Assembly (NCBI GenBank): GCA_965208945.1
Contig: OZ242366.1
Span: forward strand, 4,402,001 to 4,466,000
Source of the DNA: JAPPLB01 sp965208945
Lineage (GTDB): Bacteria > Acidobacteriota > Terriglobia > Bryobacterales > UBA6623
Reading direction: 5' to 3'
DNA: 64,000 nt
Shown: piece after piece, positions 1-8,744 of the stretch
How positions within the stretch are numbered: the stretch's first letter is position 1
How the letters are laid out: each line of letters opens with the position of its first letter
Position numbers and translations under genes: made by a program
Notes under the pieces: generated by a model
Databases searched by the model: none
The model's input: only the letters and a program-made list of their open reading frames with translations
What the model was told of the DNA's origin: nothing

Positions 1-37
1 GCCTGTCAGTGGAACCGTTGATCTGCTTGGTCTATGC

Positions 38-220
38 TAGCCTGTATTTCTCACCACGTGGCGAGACGAAGTGCGCGAGAGGGCCGTCAGGACGAGGCGC
101 GAGCCGCTTGGCGCGCGCAGGCGTACTTGAACAGTACGTTGAGCACGGCAAGCAAGCGCAACGAAGTCCTGGCGGTCGTATCGTGTGCTTCGACCGTCGG
201 GTGGTGAGAAATGCAGGCTA
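38..220 (-). repeat. Hairpin MITE, copy 1 (type A, full length)
   Basis: First member of a dispersed family. Orientation + is defined here as the one that reads GCCTGCATTTCTCACCAC followed by CCGACGGTCGAAG; this copy is reversed. The ends are inverted copies of each other and TA flanks both sides (CTAG-CCTG and CAGG-CTAG). The interior is one long imperfect palindrome centred on CGTACT-TGAAC-AGTACG. No protein-coding role is likely. It lies 30 bp before the next gene. Confidence 0.9.
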
Positions 221-251
221 GAGATACTTTCGACGTAAGGAGCATCCTGCG

Positions 252-581
252 ATGAGAATGTCATCACTGCTACTCCCAGTGCTACTTTTGGCGACTCCGC
301 TGTTCGCCGGTGAATGGACCGGCTATCTTATGGACACTATGTGCGCTGCCAGCCGTCTCGACAAAGCTTCATCGCACACTACCGAGTGCATGAAGCGTTG
401 CAAGCAAAGCGGATTCGGGCTTGTCACCCAAGAAGGCAAGTACATCAAGTTCGACGAGAAAGGCAACATCAAGGCACTGAATGAACTCGAGCGAACGGGT
501 AAGCAGGATGAATTGCTCGTCAAGGTCACTGGTGAGATGAGGGGCGGCATGATCCGAGTCGAATCCGTCGAGACACAGTAA
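252..581 (+). CDS. Small secreted protein of unknown function
   Basis: The 109-residue product starts with a clear Sec signal peptide (residues 1-20, hydrophobic LLLPVLLLATPLFA, cleavage probably after FAG or AGE). The mature part has three cysteines near the N-terminus (MDTMCA, TECMKRC), possibly a disulfide or metal site, followed by a beta-rich segment. AAGGAG about nine bases upstream supports this ATG, although the second ATG two codons later is possible. I know similar short exported proteins from Acidobacteriota but no function for them. A MITE lies directly upstream, so part of the promoter may lie inside or before the repeat. Confidence 0.75.
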   Translation: MRMSSLLLPVLLLATPLFAGEWTGYLMDTMCAASRLDKASSHTTECMKRCKQSGFGLVTQEGKYIKFDEKGNIKALNELERTGKQDELLVKVTGEMRGGMIRVESVETQ

Positions 582-601
582 CTCCAGCCGGGTCAGATCG
601 G

Positions 602-1360
602 ATGCATCCGTCCCGCAGCGTGCTCAATACACAGGTCGAGCACCTCCGCTGCAATCACACTTCCGGCGCACTGGACTTGGCGCTCGAAGCCATCGACTTG
701 GCGGGAGCCTGGAGGGAAGCCGGCATGGACCTGCACGTCCTCGCTGCGCAGCTCCAAAGGATGCATCCCGCCATAGCTAGCGTTCGCAATGTTGCCCGTC
801 TCTTGCTTGAGGATCCGCCGACTGCCTGGAGACAACTCGAAGACTTGGCGCGATCGTTACGAGAGGGGAATCAACGCATCGCAGCACATCTGAAGGCACT
901 CATCGCACCTGCCGCGACGATCATTACGCTCAGCAACAGCTCCACCGTACTGCATGCGCTCTTTTCCCTCCGGGCGGCAAACGTCTTCGTCATGGAATCA
1001 CTCCCAGGTAGGGAAGGACGGTCTATGGCCCAAGCCGTTGAGAAACAGCTCAAAGATGTCGGTGGGCGCGTTCAATTGATCCCCGACGCCGTGATCGGCA
1101 ACGTCGTTCCGCAGGTGGATTGCGCTCTCGTCGGCATCGACACGTTCGACTTCTCGGGGGCCATCTATCACAAGGTAGGAACGTTGCCTCTCGCGCTGTG
1201 CTGTCGTCAGTTCGACAAGCCTCTCTATGCGGCAGGTCACAGTCTGAAGTGCGTTGACGGACCGCTAGGAGCAGTCCCTGAGTCCGACAAACCGCTCTCC
1301 GCACAAATCTTCGATCTCACGCCGCCCCAACTCATCACCCGCATCATCACCGAAAAATAG
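602..1360 (+). CDS. eIF-2B/MtnA-like sugar-phosphate isomerase family protein
   Basis: The C-terminal half carries the IF-2B fold signature shared by eIF-2B alpha, MtnA (methylthioribose-1-phosphate isomerase) and ribose-1,5-bisphosphate isomerase: ITLSNSSTVLHAL (about residues 107-119), ESLPGREG, then VGIDTFDFSGAIYHKVGT (about 179-196). The Asp of the usual GAD motif is present as GID. The catalytic Cys of MtnA and R15P isomerase is not seen where the sequence reads SNSS, which is closer to eIF-2B regulatory subunits. At 252 residues it is shorter than typical members, with an N-terminal helical domain. The gene follows the small secreted protein by 20 bp and could share its transcript. A substrate cannot be named. 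Confidence 0.75.
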   Translation: MHPSRSVLNTQVEHLRCNHTSGALDLALEAIDLAGAWREAGMDLHVLAAQLQRMHPAIASVRNVARLLLEDPPTAWRQLEDLARSLREGNQRIAAHLKALIAPAATIITLSNSSTVLHALFSLRAANVFVMESLPGREGRSMAQAVEKQLKDVGGRVQLIPDAVIGNVVPQVDCALVGIDTFDFSGAIYHKVGTLPLALCCRQFDKPLYAAGHSLKCVDGPLGAVPESDKPLSAQIFDLTPPQLITRIITEK

Positions 1361-1516
1361 AGGAAGAGGACTTCTGCTGCGTCGAACCGGGTAGCGCCGT
1401 CTGGCCCGATGCTGTTCACTCCACGAACCCATGAAAACCGACAGGTGGTTAGGCAAAGTACGTTAGAATGACCCCAGGGCTTGATTACCCGCATTCTCCC
1501 GATTTAGAGGGCTTCC

Positions 1517-2968
1517 ATGGCTGATTTCGAAAAGCAGCACTCCCCGGATCACAGCGGAAACAACAATGGTGTAAACCGCCGCCACTTTGTGCACACGGCC
1601 GGAGCGGCGAGCGCAGCAGCAATCCTTCCCAAGGCGAAGGGCGCTCCACTCGTACGTACCGCGAAAGCCGCCGGCATGCAGGTCAACTATGGTTTCATCG
1701 GTCCCGGCAGCCGCGGGTTCCGCCTGTTGAAGCGGCACCTGCAGCACATCGAGATCGGCAATTGCGTCGGCATCTGCGACATCTACCAGCCCAATCTGCA
1801 GAAGGCCGTCGATCTCTTCGATGGCAAACCAAATTCCTACACCGACTACCGCAAACTCCTCGAACAGAAGGACATCGAAGCCGTCTTCATCACGACCCCG
1901 CTCTTCATGCATTTCCCTGTCATGAGGGATGCGCTCGAAGCAGGCAAGCACGTCTTCTGCGAGAAATCTCTTGTCTTCAAGCCGGAAGAAGTGCACGCTG
2001 TTCGAGAGCTTCATGAAAAGCATCCGAATCAGGTGATTCAGGTCGGGCTGCAACGGCGCTACAGCTCCTTCTACCGCACCGCCAAGGAGATGATCGACAA
2101 GGGCGTGATCGGTAAGATCACACATGTCCAGGCTCAGTGGCACCGCAACAAAAGCTGGCGCCGCGGTGTAAAAGATCCGAGCCGCGAGGAACAGATCAAC
2201 TGGCGTATGTACCGTAAGTATTCCGGTGGACTCTGCGCTGAACTGATGTCTCACCAAGTCGATGTCGCTGACTGGATGATCGGATCAAAGCCAAAGTCAG
2301 TGATGGGAGTCGGCGGAATTGACTATTGGAAAGATGGTCGCGATATATACGACAACATTTCCCTCATCTTTACATACCCCGAGGGCGAAAAACTCCAGTA
2401 CAGCTCGATCATGACCAACCGTCACATCCAGGGCCGCCGCACTCCCGGCGACGGCTGCCGCGAGATCATCATGGGTACAGACGGCGCGATCGAGATCACT
2501 CTCATCCCGGGCGGAGAAGGCATGTGGTTCCGCGACCCCATGCGCGAGAAAATGGGCGAACAGAAGGAAGTCGAAGAAGCCTGGATCGCGGGAGCCACGG
2601 TAGCTGACATGGTCGAGCAGGGCGAAGGCCTGCCGATTATCCCGGGCGCGCAGGATCTCAATTCGGGCGACGTTGGTTTCATCGAAAAGGAAGTCGAGTT
2701 TGCCAAGCGGTGGCTCTATAACAAGGGCATCATGGCTCCGAAGGAAGATCGGGACCCTGAGTACAAGGAGCTCGAGAGTTTCCTCCTCGCTGTCCGCGAC
2801 GGCGGCAAGCCCAAGGCCGATGTCGAAGTGGGGTTGCAGGACTCGGTTGCCGTGATTCTCGCCAACCACTGCATGGACGAAGAGCGAAAGGTCTACTTTT
2901 CTGAAATTGAGCAGATGGGCGTCGATGGCGTCCAACTGACGAAGAGCACCGATTCGAAGACCGCCTGA
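1517..2968 (+). CDS. Tat-exported Gfo/Idh/MocA family oxidoreductase
   Basis: The product has 483 residues. A twin-arginine leader (NRRHFVHTAGAASAAA, about residues 21-36) is followed by a Rossmann NAD(P)-binding domain starting at VNYGFIGPGSRG (about 55) and the family motif HVFCEKSL (about 144-151, normally a CEKP loop). The C-terminal alpha/beta domain follows. GAGGG before the ATG supports the start. Exported Gfo/Idh/MocA proteins are abundant in Acidobacteriota and Planctomycetota and are thought to act on sugars or cyclitols with a tightly bound cofactor; the substrate here is unknown. It stands alone, with a possible terminator just behind it. Confidence 0.92.
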   Translation: MADFEKQHSPDHSGNNNGVNRRHFVHTAGAASAAAILPKAKGAPLVRTAKAAGMQVNYGFIGPGSRGFRLLKRHLQHIEIGNCVGICDIYQPNLQKAVDLFDGKPNSYTDYRKLLEQKDIEAVFITTPLFMHFPVMRDALEAGKHVFCEKSLVFKPEEVHAVRELHEKHPNQVIQVGLQRRYSSFYRTAKEMIDKGVIGKITHVQAQWHRNKSWRRGVKDPSREEQINWRMYRKYSGGLCAELMSHQVDVADWMIGSKPKSVMGVGGIDYWKDGRDIYDNISLIFTYPEGEKLQYSSIMTNRHIQGRRTPGDGCREIIMGTDGAIEITLIPGGEGMWFRDPMREKMGEQKEVEEAWIAGATVADMVEQGEGLPIIPGAQDLNSGDVGFIEKEVEFAKRWLYNKGIMAPKEDRDPEYKELESFLLAVRDGGKPKADVEVGLQDSVAVILANHCMDEERKVYFSEIEQMGVDGVQLTKSTDSKTA

Positions 2969-2971
2969 CAA

Positions 2972-3007
2972 CCGACACGTGGTGTCGGACCGAGCAGGTT
3001 TTATTTT
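2972..3007 (+). terminator. Possible intrinsic terminator after the oxidoreductase gene
   Basis: A perfect 7-bp stem, CCGACAC-GTG-GTGTCGG, begins three bases after the oxidoreductase stop codon. The T-rich stretch GTTTTATTTT comes about ten bases after the stem rather than directly behind it, so the fit to a standard rho-independent terminator is only partial. Confidence 0.4.
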
Positions 3008-3495
3008 CGTATGAAGCGAAGGCCGTAACGCTATACCTCTTCGTACAACGTGAGAAACTCTCACTGGAGTTCCTGCTTCGCATTCGCGGGGAGCAAGGTC
3101 TGGCTTGTCCGAGTCCGTTCCATCGGGGCACGACGTTTCCCTGCCGAGCAGCCCGCATGGTCGCTGCTGTGTCCGCTTTGGCAGTTTGTCACCAGCGTTC
3201 TTACGACCATGTCGTGATCTTTCTGAACCACCTTGGTTGCTACAAATCGAAGCGGTTGTTCTTGGCGGGATATGCGCTATTTGGAAGAAGGTGCCGCTAC
3301 CTTGTGAACTGGAAGAGACAGGCCAGCCCCAGATCAGACTGGTTCAAGCTGATTCAATACTCGAATAAATCAATACCGTCAGACGGAATGAAACCAAGGA
3401 GCCTGACCGAAGATTGGTATCAATTTGAATAATCAACTGCCGGGAGTTGACCCCCGGCGAGATCGTGGCAAAGTGTTCTGATCCCAGAACGGCTG
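3008..3495. other. Intergenic stretch without recognised features
   Basis: Nearly 500 bp between the converging oxidoreductase gene and the folate operon. The open frames here (about 87-91 codons) have no ribosome binding site or recognisable domain, and I see no MITE ends, tRNA or IS ends. The segment around 3330-3430 is richer in A+T than its surroundings. Confidence 0.5.
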
Positions 3496-3993
3496 CTATC
3501 GCTTCCACCACTGCTGAGCAACTGGCTTGACGGTCCCTCCGACCCGCAGTAGCTCCTCGAGTTTGCCGACGGCGACCCCGAGGATCGGATGTTGCAGACT
3601 TGGCGCAAGCTCCGCTAAGGGTGCAAGCACAAATCTTCGCTGGTGCAATCGCGGGTGGGGGATCACGAGGTCTTGTTCTCTGACGATCCACTGATCGTAG
3701 AGAAGAATGTCGAGATCGAGGGTGCGAGGCTCGTTTCTGGACCGGCGGACCCGCTCCCGTTCATCTTCAATCTCGTGGAGGAAGCACAGCAACTCTCGTG
3801 GCGAGAGTGAGGTTTCTACGAGGACTACGGCGTTCAGAAACTCGTAGGGCCCGGCATCATCTACTGGCTCCGTCTCGTAGAGAGAGGAGACCTTCTTTAC
3901 CGCGCAGGATGAATCGAGTCGGTCAAGCGCCCGGCACAGATGCTCAAGGCGGTCACCAAGATTGGAGCCGAGCCCGATGTAGGTCTCAGCCAT
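3496..3993 (-). CDS. folK: HPPK, 6-hydroxymethyl-7,8-dihydropterin pyrophosphokinase
   Basis: FolK transfers pyrophosphate from ATP to 6-hydroxymethyl-dihydropterin, giving the substrate of FolP. Starting at MAETYIGLGSNLGDR the product has 165 residues, the normal size. The HPPK signatures are present: GLGSNLGDR at the N-terminus, YETEPV, FLNAVV, and RTLDLDILLYD followed by IPHPRLHQRRFVL. The longer upstream frame would run into folB. The start overlaps the end of folB by 8 bases, so the two are translationally coupled. It is the last gene of the mlrC-folP-folB-folK run. Confidence 0.95.
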   Translation of the reverse strand: MAETYIGLGSNLGDRLEHLCRALDRLDSSCAVKKVSSLYETEPVDDAGPYEFLNAVVLVETSLSPRELLCFLHEIEDERERVRRSRNEPRTLDLDILLYDQWIVREQDLVIPHPRLHQRRFVLAPLAELAPSLQHPILGVAVGKLEELLRVGGTVKPVAQQWWKR

Positions 3994-4345
3994 CGCGCTT
4001 TCTGGTGATTTCGACCGCGGCGAATTCGATGAACTTGTCCAAAAAGGCCCCTGGTTTGGCAACCCGCACGGTTATCGAATCTACAGGGAAGCCAGCAAGC
4101 ACTTCCGCGGCAACTGTCTCCGCCACGGCTTCGATCAGATGAAATGGCTGCGTCAGGATCGTTTTGATCTGCTGAACCACCGCGGCATAGCAAATTGTCT
4201 TGGAGAGGTCATCGTCTTGACCCGCCTCCCGCAGGTCGCAGGTCAGCGTGATGTCGAACACTAGTTCCTGAGATTGTGCTCTTTCTTCTTCGGAGACGCC
4301 GATGCATGCCGGTAGACGTGCCCTGCTGATAAGGATTCGATCCAT
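3986..4345 (-). CDS. folB: Dihydroneopterin aldolase
   Basis: FolB cleaves 7,8-dihydroneopterin to 6-hydroxymethyl-dihydropterin and glycolaldehyde. The 119-residue product starting at MDRILISRARLPA matches the family length. Visible features are the early ISRARLPACIGVSEEER segment, the D-(x)-SKTICYAAVVQQI segment that corresponds to the conserved D-x-x-x-T-(I/V)-x-Y-x-x-(V/L) motif, and the catalytic-lysine region VAKPGA. Its ATG overlaps the folP stop (TGATG arrangement), and its own end overlaps folK, so the three fol genes form one coupled unit. Confidence 0.93.
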   Translation of the reverse strand: MDRILISRARLPACIGVSEEERAQSQELVFDITLTCDLREAGQDDDLSKTICYAAVVQQIKTILTQPFHLIEAVAETVAAEVLAGFPVDSITVRVAKPGAFLDKFIEFAAVEITRKRDG

Positions 4346-5187
4346 CATGCACTCCGGATCGCTTCTGCGATCTGCACCGCCTGCCTGCATTCCTTCACGT
4401 CGTGAACGCGGACGACATCTGCTCCGTTCAGCACGGCGATTGCCGTAGCGGCCAGCGTTCCGGGTAGCCGCTCATCGACCGGTGCACCTGTAATCTGTCC
4501 GAGCGACGACTTCCTGGACACGCCGATCAGCACGGGATACGGCAATTCCTTGAACTCAGAGAGCCGGCGCAACAGAGTCATGTTGTGTGCAACCGTCTTG
4601 CCGAATCCGATTCCCGGATCGATGACCACCTGACGTACCCCGGACTGCTCCGCGGCAAGAGCCCTTCTCGACAGAAAGTCTTTCACGTCCGAAACGACAT
4701 CGCCATACGAAGGGTTTTGCTGCATGGTTTTTGGCTCACCTTTCATGTGCATGATGACCGCGGGAACATCATGGCGGGCCACTACCTGTCGCATGTCGGC
4801 ACAGCGTAATCCAGTGATGTCGTTGACCATGGTTGCGCCGAGGTCGAGGCAACGGTCCGCGGTGCGGGGCTTGTAGGTATCGATTGAAATTGGGACATTC
4901 AGGTTCTTCACCAGGGCAGTGACCACAGGCCCAACCCTGTTCAATTCCTCTTCCTCGCTCACTGGATCCGAGCCCGGCCGCGAGCTTTCTCCGCCCACGT
5001 CGACAATGTCGGCGCCCTCTTCGACAAGGCGTTTCGCATGCTTGACGGCACACTCTGTGGCAAGAAACAATCCGCCATCAGAAAAAGAATCGGGCGTCAC
5101 GTTGACGACGCCCATGATCAGAGTGCGTTGTAGCAATAGAGTGCGCCGGCCACATTGGATCGTCCTGACAGAAGCCGGGGCAGACAT
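4345..5187 (-). CDS. folP: Dihydropteroate synthase
   Basis: FolP joins 4-aminobenzoate to 6-hydroxymethyl-dihydropterin pyrophosphate; it is the sulfonamide target. Signatures are GVVNVTPDSFSDGG, GADIVDVGGESSRPG, PISIDTYKP, VNDITGL, VIMHMKG, VIDPGIGFGKT and LIGVSRKSSLG in normal order. The start at MSAPASVRT is preferred because longer frames would reach into the upstream gene; from there the product has 280 residues, a usual length. It lies 7 bases behind mlrC and overlaps folB. Confidence 0.96.
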   Translation of the reverse strand: MSAPASVRTIQCGRRTLLLQRTLIMGVVNVTPDSFSDGGLFLATECAVKHAKRLVEEGADIVDVGGESSRPGSDPVSEEEELNRVGPVVTALVKNLNVPISIDTYKPRTADRCLDLGATMVNDITGLRCADMRQVVARHDVPAVIMHMKGEPKTMQQNPSYGDVVSDVKDFLSRRALAAEQSGVRQVVIDPGIGFGKTVAHNMTLLRRLSEFKELPYPVLIGVSRKSSLGQITGAPVDERLPGTLAATAIAVLNGADVVRVHDVKECRQAVQIAEAIRSA

Positions 5188-5194
5188 CGCGACG

Positions 5195-6733
5195 CTATTC
5201 GAGACCAAAGAGTGGCCGACGAACTCGCTTGTATTCAAACTGAGCCGGATTCACAGCCGTAGCGCCGGGGCTGTCGACTTCAATCATGACTCCGGCAATC
5301 GGCTCGTAAGCCGCTCTTGGGGCAATGCAGCCCTTGGCGACGAGGATCTTCTGCCGCTCTGGATAGACACCGTTGCTGATGAGCTGATGCAGGCTGTTCG
5401 GACTCGACCTCCTCTCAGTCAGGAGCACCAGATTCGGCATGTCCAGCTCGGAACCTTCCACGAGAATCACCGCCGTGAGACCCATTGACCAGTAACGCCC
5501 GCCACCGTGACGCACTTCCGGTTCGATGTACCGCCCCTCGTGCAACGACCGGACCCGGCCTCTCACACGCACCGGCTTGCCGTGCATATGGTCCGTCTTG
5601 CCTCCGATCGGCATGTCGAACGTGCCGCCAACGCCGATCTCAAACGCCCTCTTGGTTGCCTCCGGATCGGCCATCACGACTACCCAACCCTCCGCTTTCT
5701 GTTTGATCAACTCGTCGAGAATAAATGTGCTGTCGCCAGGCGTGCCACCGCCGATGTTGTCCCCCATATCGATGAGTACTGCCGGGTACTTGCCGCCTTC
5801 CATCGCTGCCTTGACGGCATCAGCAGGTGTAGGGACTTTCAACTCCAATCTGTCCCGCGTGTCCCACAGCATGTCGCTCAGACGCTGCGCTTCCTGCTTT
5901 GCCAGTTCAGGATCGTTGTTCGTCACGACGGATACGCTTGGTCCCATCCAGGGAACATCGGCGTACTGATATCCGCCTGGAACGCTGACTGCCAGGATCT
6001 TTTCGTTTTCTTCCAGGTTGCGGCTTTCGCGGACAATCGGCGCCAGCGGCTCAATCGAGGTGTATTGATAGACGATGTTGTACATCATCGGCGGCTTGAC
6101 GATTGCCATTGTCGGTTTCACTTCGCCTCGAACTATGCCCGACATAATGCGCGCCGCCTGAACGCCGCGCTCTTTGGTGTCGAGATGCGGATTCTCTTTG
6201 TAAGTGATCAACGCATTGCAGTACCTGGACATGTCGGGGTCGACATTGGCGTGAAAGTCATGCGTGACGATGATCGGGATGCCAGGCCCCATGGCATCAC
6301 GGACGCGGCGCGTTAACTCCAGATCACCACTTGGATAACTTTCAACTACCATCGCTCCATGCAGGGCCAAAAAAATACCGTCGAGCTCGGGAGCCGCTTT
6401 CAACTGCTCGATGATCTTCGCTGTGAGATAGTTGAACGCCTTGTCGGTGACCGGTCCCTTCGGTTGCGCCCGGACAGCCGTTGTCGGGTAAAGGTCAAAA
6501 CCGAATCGCTTGGCGCCCTCGATATAACCGCTGATCGTTGTATTGGCCTTGGCGTAGTATTCGATGAATTCATCACGCGATCTCTGGGACTTGTAGTTGA
6601 AGTCCTCGAGCCTGGTCTTGAGCACGTTGAAGGAATTTGATTCGTGGCTGATACCTGCAATGGCGACGAGCGGCTTGTCAGTCTGTGCTGCCAGCACTGT
6701 AGTGCTCAAGACAAGAAAAGCAAGGAATTTCAT
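5195..6733 (-). CDS. M81 (MlrC-like) metallopeptidase family protein, exported
   Basis: The product has 512 residues with a Sec signal peptide (MKFLAFLVLSTTVLAAQ). It belongs to the MlrC/M81 family, named after the microcystinase C of Sphingomonas. The family pattern is visible: GISHESNSF near the N-terminus, FLALHGAMV (about 122-130), VTHDFHANV (about 160-168), DMGDNIGGGTPGDS (about 322-335) and the C-terminal C-(x)-RAAYEPIA region. The natural substrate in acidobacteria is not known. It precedes folP by 7 bases, so folate genes and this peptidase-like gene are probably cotranscribed. A MITE ends about 35 bp upstream of its start. Confidence 0.88.
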   Translation of the reverse strand: MKFLAFLVLSTTVLAAQTDKPLVAIAGISHESNSFNVLKTRLEDFNYKSQRSRDEFIEYYAKANTTISGYIEGAKRFGFDLYPTTAVRAQPKGPVTDKAFNYLTAKIIEQLKAAPELDGIFLALHGAMVVESYPSGDLELTRRVRDAMGPGIPIIVTHDFHANVDPDMSRYCNALITYKENPHLDTKERGVQAARIMSGIVRGEVKPTMAIVKPPMMYNIVYQYTSIEPLAPIVRESRNLEENEKILAVSVPGGYQYADVPWMGPSVSVVTNNDPELAKQEAQRLSDMLWDTRDRLELKVPTPADAVKAAMEGGKYPAVLIDMGDNIGGGTPGDSTFILDELIKQKAEGWVVVMADPEATKRAFEIGVGGTFDMPIGGKTDHMHGKPVRVRGRVRSLHEGRYIEPEVRHGGGRYWSMGLTAVILVEGSELDMPNLVLLTERRSSPNSLHQLISNGVYPERQKILVAKGCIAPRAAYEPIAGVMIEVDSPGATAVNPAQFEYKRVRRPLFGLE

Positions 6734-6767
6734 AACGGCCCCCATGAATAACTGACGCACTTTATAC

Positions 6768-6950
6768 TAGCCTGCATTTCTCACCACGCGGCGAGGCGAA
6801 GTGGGTGAGAGGGCCGTCAGGACGAGGCGCGAGCCGCTTGGCGCGCGCAGGCGTACTTGAACCGTACGTTGAGCACGGCAAGCAAGCGCAACGAAGTCAT
6901 GGCGGTCGTATCGCGTGCTTCGACCGTCGGGTGGTGAGAAATGCAGGCTA
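6768..6950 (-). repeat. Hairpin MITE, copy 2 (type A, full length)
   Basis: Same element as the first, reversed, with TA at both ends (TATACTAG-CCTG and CAGG-CTAG) and both terminal inverted repeats intact. It sits upstream of the mlrC-fol operon and separates it from the tandem paralog pair. Confidence 0.9.
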
Positions 6951-7247
6951 GCCAACCTGGCGCGGTTCTCCTCGTGTGCAATGAAGCGACTTGTCAGGAA
7001 CAAGGGCCTCCGTCATAAGCTTGGCACGGAGCACTCTGACAATATTGAGATGGTGAGCGCACTCTGCGCCCATTTGATGAGTGAAGAGCGAAGCGGCGTT
7101 TGCCCAAGTCCATTCCGAGTCTCCGTTCAGGTTGGACCAGACAAAAGAGCGGCTCGTGGTCTTCGTCTCATGGGGTGCATAGCACGGATGGGACCGTGGT
7201 GGTCGCGGCAAGCTTCTTCGCTCGGTCACAGCCCGGAACGAAATGAC
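6951..7247. other. Intergenic stretch without recognised features
   Basis: About 300 bp between a MITE and the end of the minus-strand exported paralog. Open frames present on both strands are short or are antisense to the neighbouring gene; no ribosome binding site, hairpin terminator or mobile-element end is evident. Confidence 0.4.
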
Positions 7248-8501
7248 TTAACCACTCACCGGTGGATCGGTGTTCGGCGCACCCGCGCAGAACGACGAGT
7301 GCTTTGGCACCCAGTAGCGGGTGTTCAACTCGGGAGTCTCCAACTTCTTATAACCCTGAAAGCGGGACTCGAGTGCAAAGTCGAGAGTGCCGCTTGTCAG
7401 CAAAGTCCGCTCCACGGGATACGTGGCGACGCCGGACTGGAACATCTTCTCGATGTTCATTGTGAGACAGGCAAAGTGGCGATGAGGCTTGCCGCTCTGG
7501 AGCCACATCAGCGTCGAGACCGGCTGACTCCATCCTTCTACATCGATCGCAACAGTGAAGTCACGGACTCCGCCTGTCAGCAGGAAGGCCGCGGCTTGCA
7601 AGCCGTCCCGGTAGTCGACGAGAAACACAGCCGGCTCCCTGACGTTTTGCCGCAGATCGCCATTGGTGCGTGTCTCGCTATGCGAGATCGCACGCTCAAA
7701 GAGCCGCCGCGCCCAAGGGGTGCTGTCGAGAAATTCCCACACAGACTGATGTTGAAGACACTGAACTGCCTTGACACCGGTTTCACCGCCTCGCCGCCGC
7801 TCGACCATGCATTGCAACGACTCCAGCAGGTGGAAACCGTAGATGTCGAGCCCACTGAAGCTGATTGCAACGGCCTTCGTCGCCTTCTCGCCCCAAGGGA
7901 AATCGATTGCCGGCTTGCGGTGGCTCACCGGCACCGACGAACCGGCCATCATCGGAAAACCCATCTCGCGTGAGATTTCGACCATGCGCTTCGCTTTTAT
8001 CCAGCTATAGGAAAGATGTTTGTCGTTGAAAACGGGCGCCGTTTGGCCCGTCTGCCGAAAGACATCGGTGATCTCGAGGAATAGCTCGAAGCGCGGGTAA
8101 AGCTTCTGCGCCTTGTCGTTCATGGGATAGTCGCCGTGCTCTCCGATCAGCAGCACGCCGTCAACGGCCAGCTCACCCGTGCCGAGCGTAAGCGCCTCGT
8201 AGATCGTGCGGTAGATCGGCACCTTGTGTTTTGCCGACATGGCACGGCTCATGTCGTTGTCGGGTACCTGTGCGGTATACATCGACACCAGCTTTGAGCG
8301 CGGCCCAGGTGACTTGCCGTCTTGCAACCAACCTTCGAGATACTTGCCGACAATGACGTCCGAGTGCGAGTTCGGTCTATAAACCGTCATGATCGCGGCA
8401 ACCCTCTTCGGTACTCCCGGGGCTTGCGCTGGCATCAACCTGGAACTCATCGCGGCGGCGCCCATAGCCAAGCCGGAAGAGATAAAAATTCTACGCTTCA
8501 C
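7248..8501 (-). CDS. Tat-exported conserved protein, paralog A
   Basis: I do not recognise a named domain. The 417-residue product is predicted to start at a GTG (VKRRIFISSGLAMGAAA, a twin-basic Tat-like leader) with AAGGGAAAGG just upstream; the longer open frame reads out of the MITE next to it and is rejected. Conserved blocks shared with the downstream-numbered paralog are NSH(S/A)DVIVGKYL, VSMYTAQVPDNDMSRA, GVLLIGEHGDYP(M/L)ND, FNDKHLSYSWIKAKRMVEISRE, MAGSSVPV and YPVERTLL. The pattern resembles exported proteins common in Acidobacteriota and Planctomycetota, probably Rossmann-like at the N-terminus. It is probably the second gene of a two-gene unit interrupted by a MITE. Confidence 0.8.
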   Translation of the reverse strand: MKRRIFISSGLAMGAAAMSSRLMPAQAPGVPKRVAAIMTVYRPNSHSDVIVGKYLEGWLQDGKSPGPRSKLVSMYTAQVPDNDMSRAMSAKHKVPIYRTIYEALTLGTGELAVDGVLLIGEHGDYPMNDKAQKLYPRFELFLEITDVFRQTGQTAPVFNDKHLSYSWIKAKRMVEISREMGFPMMAGSSVPVSHRKPAIDFPWGEKATKAVAISFSGLDIYGFHLLESLQCMVERRRGGETGVKAVQCLQHQSVWEFLDSTPWARRLFERAISHSETRTNGDLRQNVREPAVFLVDYRDGLQAAAFLLTGGVRDFTVAIDVEGWSQPVSTLMWLQSGKPHRHFACLTMNIEKMFQSGVATYPVERTLLTSGTLDFALESRFQGYKKLETPELNTRYWVPKHSSFCAGAPNTDPPVSG

Positions 8502-8561
8502 CGTTCGTGCCTTTCCCTTCGAGAATCCCGATGGAATGTGGAGCTTGATAAGGAAGTCGGT

Positions 8562-8744
8562 TAGCCCGCATTTCTCACCACGCGGCGAGGTGAAGTGCGT
8601 GAGAGGGCCGTCAGGACGAGGCGCGCGCCGCTTGGCGCGCGCAGGCGTACTTGAACCGTACGTTGAGCACGGCAAGCAAGCGCAACGAAGTCCTGGCGGT
8701 CGTATCGTGTGCTTCGACCGTCGAGTAGTGAGAAATGCAGGTTA
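8562..8744 (-). repeat. Hairpin MITE, copy 3 (type A, full length)
   Basis: Reversed copy with ends TTAG-CCCG and CAGG-TTAG, lying between the two tandem paralogs. Its right-hand TTA (8742-8744) is the stop codon, read on the minus strand as TAA, of the upstream paralog B gene. Confidence 0.9.

Noticed and set aside
9..221. Open frames of 60-90 codons running through MITE copies on both strands, with products such as LHFSPRGEAKCVRGPSG and RVVRNAG
   Set aside because: The same peptide recurs with every copy, in both directions, and follows only the repeat's lack of stop codons. There is no ribosome binding site or selection visible.
6915..7973. 352-codon plus-strand open frame starting in a MITE
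   Set aside because: Most of it is antisense to exported paralog A, and its start lies in the repeat.
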